Origin: a virus
DNA length: 40,874 bases
Strand: one strand, 5' to 3'
Virus record (IMG/VR): IMGVR_UViG_3300022602_000202
Location: 1 to 40,874 of that record
Below the pieces are notes generated by a model that was not told the DNA's origin, did not search any database, and was given only the letters and a program-made list of their open reading frames with translations. This document shows positions 38,262 through 40,874 of the stretch, piece by piece. The position numbers and the translations under genes are program-made. Every line of letters starts with the position of its first letter. Position 1 is the first letter of the stretch.

Positions 38262-38491
38262 TTTGCATGATTCATTAGGATGATAACAACAGTTGATAAT
38301 AAACCTGCTATTACTGTCCCTGCGGTTCCAATTAGAACCTTAGTCATGCTGGTCTTACTGTCAATTATAGCATCTGCTAATTTTCCTACTTTTTCTTCAA
38401 TTGAATGAAGGCGGGTTTCTAGCTGAGCATATCTTAATGCACATAGTTCTACGTGAGTTTCAAGGCTTTCTTTCTCGATGTCTGTTGACAT
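38258..38491 (-). CDS. Small coiled-coil protein with C-terminal membrane anchor (holin/XhlA-like)
   Basis: 77 residues: an N-terminal coiled coil (L-E-T-R-L-H-S-I-E-E-K-V-G-K-L) and one C-terminal transmembrane segment (V-L-I-G-T-A-G-T-V-I-A-G-L-L-S-T-V-V-I-I-L) with a short basic end. This is the layout of XhlA-type and some holin-like phage proteins; lysis function is unproven. The upstream TAG stop lies in its ribosome site (TAGGAG). Confidence 0.65.
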   Translation of the reverse strand: MSTDIEKESLETHVELCALRYAQLETRLHSIEEKVGKLADAIIDSKTSMTKVLIGTAGTVIAGLLSTVVIILMNHAK

Positions 38492-38503
38492 TACAGTAAT
38501 CTC

Positions 38504-38917
38504 CTAAACTATTTGAACTATGGTATTTCGAAACTGTTCGCTCTTTAGATCAAATATTGTCTTATCGATATTTATCGTTTCGTTAAGGTTTTTAATAACA
38601 GGAACGTTATGTAGATCTTCTAAAAGCAAATACAATGATTCACCTTGATCGAACCAACAGTCATCTCTATCAGTAGTGAACTCAAAAGTCCACATGCGTT
38701 TTTTACCAGTATATTCAGAGCCGAACTTAAATTCTTTTATGTTGCGCTCTTCTATGACTGGATTGTGTTCATAGGATATCAATGCTCGCAATCCTATAGC
38801 TTGTAATAGGGTAGTCCAATTTCTATACTGATTAGCTTCTAATGCTGTACCTTCGTTGGGTCGCTTGACATTAGAGCATGTGATATCTACTAAGGTGTGT
38901 ATTCTTATTCTTTGCAT
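38504..38917 (-). CDS. Conserved T4-like phage protein
   Basis: 137 residues. R-I-H-T-L-V-D-I-T-C-S-N-V, then N-W-T-T-L-L-Q-A-I-G-L-R-A, then W-T-F-E-F-T-T-D-R-D-D and a terminal I-N-I-D-K-T-I-F-D-L-K-S. I recognise this as a small protein common to aquatic T4-like phages, function unknown. No clear ribosome site; a TAAATA box lies about 20 bases upstream. Ends in TAG. Confidence 0.75.
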   Translation of the reverse strand: MQRIRIHTLVDITCSNVKRPNEGTALEANQYRNWTTLLQAIGLRALISYEHNPVIEERNIKEFKFGSEYTGKKRMWTFEFTTDRDDCWFDQGESLYLLLEDLHNVPVIKNLNETINIDKTIFDLKSEQFRNTIVQIV

Positions 38918-38936
38918 GGCTTATCTTTTAGTACGA

Positions 38937-38942
38937 TATTTA
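38937..38942 (-). promoter_or_regulatory. Late-type box after the terminator
   Basis: TTAAATATCG directly follows the terminator of the structural gene at 39000 and precedes the ATG at 38917. Confidence 0.5.
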
Positions 38943-38947
38943 AGCCA

Positions 38948-38977
38948 AAGAAAAAGGGCACCTTAAAAAAGATGCCC
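38948..38977 (-). terminator. Terminator of the structural gene at 39000-39464
   Basis: Seven-bp stem GGGCATC / GGTGCCC (one T-G pair), T-rich loop, then a T-rich run on the minus strand. Confidence 0.8.
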
Positions 38978-38999
38978 CTGAGTTTAAAACTAAACTGGA

Positions 39000-39464
39000 T
39001 TAAACTGCGCTTAGAGCGGCACCAGAGAAGCCATTGTATGCTGTCAATGCAAAGTCTGTGTAAGACAATGTACCCATTGTACCAGTAGCTTGGTAAATCG
39101 CACCGTTAGCACCAGCGGCAATAGCTGTAGCCAAAGCAACTAGGTTAGTGTCTGAACCGTGTGCGCCATCACCTTGGTTTAAAGAACCAGCATCAAACAT
39201 GATAACTGCTGTTGAGCTAGATGCGGCGTTTGTTGGGATACCATAACCAATTACAGAACCTTGTGCTTCTGCGGCACGTACTACGAATTCGTAGTTAGCG
39301 TAAGATAAACCTAGGTTTGATGTCATATCAAACTTAGATGCTACACATTGTACTGTGATGAAAAGCGGTTGATAACCACTGAAAAATGTTGACTGAACAC
39401 CAGTAACATTATATGAACGACCAGTTAGTGCTGATCCATGAACTCTTGTAATTCCTGCTGACAT
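39000..39464 (-). CDS. Probable abundant virion structural protein
   Basis: 154 residues, Ala/Gly/Ser/Thr-rich, few charges, beta-like (S-Y-N-V-T-G-V-Q-S-T-F-F-S-G-Y-Q-P-L-F-I-T-V-Q-C-V). It has a strong ribosome site (TAGGAGAAA), its own late box, a TTGACA element and a strong terminator, so it is a monocistronic, highly expressed unit. Tail tube, decoration or similar is possible; family not identified. Confidence 0.68.
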   Translation of the reverse strand: MSAGITRVHGSALTGRSYNVTGVQSTFFSGYQPLFITVQCVASKFDMTSNLGLSYANYEFVVRAAEAQGSVIGYGIPTNAASSSTAVIMFDAGSLNQGDGAHGSDTNLVALATAIAAGANGAIYQATGTMGTLSYTDFALTAYNGFSGAALSAV

Positions 39465-39522
39465 AATTTTCTCCTATTTTCTCGATATGTCCTTATGCTC
39501 CTCTCTGAAGCATTGGTACGAG

Positions 39523-39553
39523 TATTTATCCTAATAAGGTAAAACCGTGTCAA
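39523..39553 (-). promoter_or_regulatory. Promoter of the structural gene at 39464 (late box plus TTGACA)
   Basis: GATAAATACT (39530-39521) lies 17 bases after a TTGACA (39553-39548). Both a T4-type late box and a sigma70 -35 are present. Confidence 0.6.
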
Positions 39554-39561
39554 ATGGGGGA

Positions 39562-39861
39562 TTAATCGTCACTTTTGAGATCGCCTTCGATGATTTTTAG
39601 GTTATTTGCTGTATCTTTTGAATCGCGTAGCTTACGAATACCACGGGTAAATTTAGCAGGATCTGCGGCTTTGATGGAATTAAGGAATCGGCGTTCTAGC
39701 TCGTATGCTTGTTCTGGACCGAAGTTTTCACGTATAAGACTGAGCAAATTGATAGCACTATCAATAACGTGAGTAGCCCGGGACTCAATTACGGCTTCTG
39801 CATCCTTGCGGACAGCAATATCGTTTAATTCTTCTAAAAGACTACGGGTGTGACGTTTCAC
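39562..39861 (-). CDS. Conserved T4-like phage protein
   Basis: 99 residues from a GTG with AAGGAAC upstream. M-K-R-H-T-R-S-L-L-E-E-L-N, then E-S-R-A-T-H-V-I-D-S-A-I-N-L-L. This small helical family recurs near head or tail genes of aquatic T4-like phages; function unknown. Confidence 0.75.
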   Translation of the reverse strand: MKRHTRSLLEELNDIAVRKDAEAVIESRATHVIDSAINLLSLIRENFGPEQAYELERRFLNSIKAADPAKFTRGIRKLRDSKDTANNLKIIEGDLKSDD

Positions 39862-39883
39862 TATGGTTCCTTAGTTGTTATGA

Positions 39884-39934
39884 TATTTAGTTGGACCCAG
39901 ATCTAATTATACGATATTATTTGGCAAAATACAA
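39884..39934 (-). promoter_or_regulatory. Early and late promoter elements for 39861
   Basis: TTGTAT (39934-39929), 17 bases, TATAAT (39911-39906), and farther downstream a TAAATA (39889-39884). The region 39862-40018 contains no gene and acts as a divergent regulatory gap. Confidence 0.55.
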
Positions 39935-39968
39935 GCTCGTTTTAATCGTATTGTAACACGACTCATGG

Positions 39969-39974
39969 TAAATA
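39969..39974 (+). promoter_or_regulatory. Late-type box for the plus-strand micro-ORF block
   Basis: GGTAAATACT on the plus strand, about 45 bases before the ATG at 40019. Confidence 0.45.
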
Positions 39975-40018
39975 CTGAGTAGAAAGAAACTACACACATA
40001 CATTAAAGGAGTCACAAA

Positions 40019-40177
40019 ATGACAAAACTATTACAAGGACTCAAAAAGTTCTTCAATCAAAGCCAAATGAGCGGCTTAGAAGCTTATATCGTCAGTCACA
40101 ACCCACAAAATGCCGCAGACGTAGATCGTCTGTCAAAAGAATACACACAGAAATTTGTATGGGGTCGCGGACTATGA
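40019..40177 (+). CDS. Small protein, DUF3563-like
   Basis: 52 residues with an AAAGGAG ribosome site. L-K-K-F-F-N-Q-S-Q-M-S-G-L-E-A-Y-I-V then A-A-D-V-D-R-L-S-K-E-Y resembles the pattern of DUF3563 small proteins (E-x-Y-L, D-x-x-D-L-E-R). Weak similarity from memory. It overlaps the next ORF by four bases (ATGA). Confidence 0.6.
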   Translation: MTKLLQGLKKFFNQSQMSGLEAYIVSHNPQNAADVDRLSKEYTQKFVWGRGL

Positions 40178-40275
40178 AAACTATACAACAATTTTTCGTT
40201 GATTTTTACGAAATTATTAAAGCGGTTCAGACTGCTCGTGCTGAAGCTATTCTCAAAGGACAACATTGGATCTAA
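40174..40275 (+). CDS. Small helical protein
   Basis: 33 residues: amphipathic helix F-F-V-D-F-Y-E-I-I-K-A-V-Q-T-A-R-A-E-A-I-L-K-G. The ATG overlaps the previous TGA. It has a faint resemblance to DUF1127-type small proteins, not decisive. Confidence 0.5.
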   Translation: MKTIQQFFVDFYEIIKAVQTARAEAILKGQHWI

Positions 40276-40277
40276 TT

Positions 40278-40355
40278 ATGTTACAATGGATTCCAATGAC
40301 CGACGAAGATGTCGAATGGGTAAACAACCCAACTAAACAGCCCACTAAGGCATAA
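40278..40355 (+). CDS. Micro-ORF, acidic
   Basis: 25 residues (M-L-Q-W-I-P-M-T-D-E-D-V-E-W-V-N), two bases after the preceding stop. No clear ribosome site; translation would rely on coupling. Confidence 0.4.
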   Translation: MLQWIPMTDEDVEWVNNPTKQPTKA

Positions 40356-40375
40356 TTGTGCGCCGCAAGGCACAC

Positions 40376-40381
40376 TAAATA
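40376..40381 (+). promoter_or_regulatory. Late-type box for the cupin gene
   Basis: CTAAATACAC follows a small hairpin (TGTGC / GCACA) and precedes the AGGAGG ribosome site and ATG at 40403. Confidence 0.5.
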
Positions 40382-40402
40382 CACACAGATAGAGGAGGTT
40401 GT

Positions 40403-40843
40403 ATGTCAACAAAGTTTTCACACGTCAAAGGTTCTGAAGCCGAATTCAAAGGAGGCGGTTTGAGAGATTTTTTCGTGTACAAAGATCTAGGAGTAGCCGA
40501 CGCTACTAACGGGCGTGTTCTAGCACACATTACCAAGGCCAACTTACCCCCAGAAAACTCGGGCGGTACAGGCTGGCACATTCACGTGGCCGAGTTCCAA
40601 ATCGTTTACATGTTAAAGGGTTGGGCTAAGTTCATGTATGAGGATAAAATACACCTAGTTGAAGCAGGTGACTGCGTACAGCAACGTCCGGGCATCGTAC
40701 ACTACCTGTACGACTATAGCCCAGACATGGAGTATCTGGAAATCATAACGCCAGCTGACTACGGTACAGAACCAGCAGAAGGTCCTTGTGCTATTCCAGA
40801 TCCTGAACCTTGGCCAGACCATATCAGCCGCGGATACAACTGA
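40403..40843 (+). CDS. Cupin-domain protein
   Basis: 146 residues. Cupin motif 1 is W-H-I-H-V-A-E-F-Q-I-V-Y-M-L-K-G (metal ligands H, H, E) and motif 2 is E-A-G-D-C-V-Q-Q-R-P-G-I-V-H (final His). Single-domain cupins bind a metal and serve varied roles; the substrate is unknown. Strong ribosome site AGGAGG. Four of the five preceding plus-strand features are small genes. Confidence 0.85.
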   Translation: MSTKFSHVKGSEAEFKGGGLRDFFVYKDLGVADATNGRVLAHITKANLPPENSGGTGWHIHVAEFQIVYMLKGWAKFMYEDKIHLVEAGDCVQQRPGIVHYLYDYSPDMEYLEIITPADYGTEPAEGPCAIPDPEPWPDHISRGYN

Positions 40844-40874
40844 TGCAGTTAGTTTATATCCACGGTGCCAGTGC
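40843..40874 (+). CDS. Start of a probable alpha/beta-hydrolase, cut by window edge
   Basis: ATG overlaps the cupin TGA. The ten visible residues (M-Q-L-V-Y-I-H-G-A-S) match the first strand and oxyanion H-G of alpha/beta-hydrolases. Too short for certainty. Confidence 0.4.
   Translation, partial: MQLVYIHGAS

Noticed and set aside
1-40874. Global reassignment of TAG to an amino acid
   Set aside because: Recognised proteins end at plausible lengths under the standard code, and TAG ends lie at natural gene borders; only site-specific suppression is left open.
1-40874. CRISPR arrays, insertion sequences or integrase/attachment sites
   Set aside because: No repeat-spacer pattern, transposase or integrase motif, or tRNA-duplicating att-like repeat was seen on reading both strands.

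Overview
The window looks like part of the genome of a large, AT-rich tailed phage of the broad T4-like myovirus type. The evidence is gene content. It carries class Ia ribonucleotide reductase (nrdA, nrdB) with a glutaredoxin, thyX, a DexA-like exonuclease, a bifunctional NMN adenylyltransferase/Nudix enzyme, a pectate-lyase-fold tail spike, and many small overlapping ORFs of families known mainly from aquatic T4-like phages. Gene spacing is tight, with many ATGA or TAATG overlaps. Nearly every gene is on the minus strand; the exceptions are a hemA-DUF454 pair (4208-5834) and a block at the right end (40019-40874). The host is probably an alphaproteobacterium. That is an inference from a C4-type 5-aminolevulinate synthase and a circularly permuted tmRNA gene, both typical of that class.

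Layout. 1-1666: an outer-membrane beta-barrel fragment and a polytopic membrane protein. 1696-2679: four tandem small genes sharing a C-terminal motif. 2878-4127: a metallophosphoesterase and an unknown. 4208-5834: 5-aminolevulinate synthase and a DUF454 membrane protein. 5835-7103: exonuclease, micropeptide and a conserved phage protein. 7178-9650: nicotinamide phosphoribosyltransferase and NMNAT/Nudix, a complete two-step NAD+ salvage route. 9751-12853: zinc-ribbon protein, a tRNA, a lipoprotein, a membrane protein and an AAA+ ATPase. 12934-17534: one apparent operon with five membrane or exported proteins, ClpX and ribosomal protein bS21. 17598-21216: an oxygenase-like protein and an AhpD/AhpC peroxidase pair. 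21367-22307: small genes and a SprT-like metalloprotease. 22341-22652: permuted tmRNA with its own promoter and terminator. 22748-30091: proteins of unknown role, thyX, glutaredoxin and RNR. 30091-34637: tail spike, glycosyltransferases, methyltransferase-like protein and a PD-(D/E)XK nuclease. 34667-39861: virion-associated and unknown proteins, several with N-termini resembling capsid-targeting peptides. 39862-40018 is a divergent promoter region, followed by three plus-strand micro-ORFs, a cupin and the start of a probable hydrolase.

Regulation is readable. Many transcription units start at near-consensus sigma70 promoters (TTGACA-N17-TATAAT). Several of these overlap the hairpin that terminates the preceding unit. 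A second motif, TAAATA, resembles the T4 late promoter and precedes many units. At four genes it lies exactly five bases before the ATG and no Shine-Dalgarno is visible, the geometry expected for leaderless late mRNA.

The most unusual combination is translational: permuted tmRNA (tag ANDEMFALAA), full-length ClpX with intact ClpP-docking and pore loops, bS21, and a tRNA whose best fold gives a CUA (amber-reading) anticodon. An amber codon at the third position of a strongly initiated reading frame (7101-7103) makes that tRNA worth testing. Other host-reprogramming functions are NAD+ salvage (possible anti-defence), heme precursor synthesis and peroxide defence. All family calls are from sequence reading alone, with no database search.
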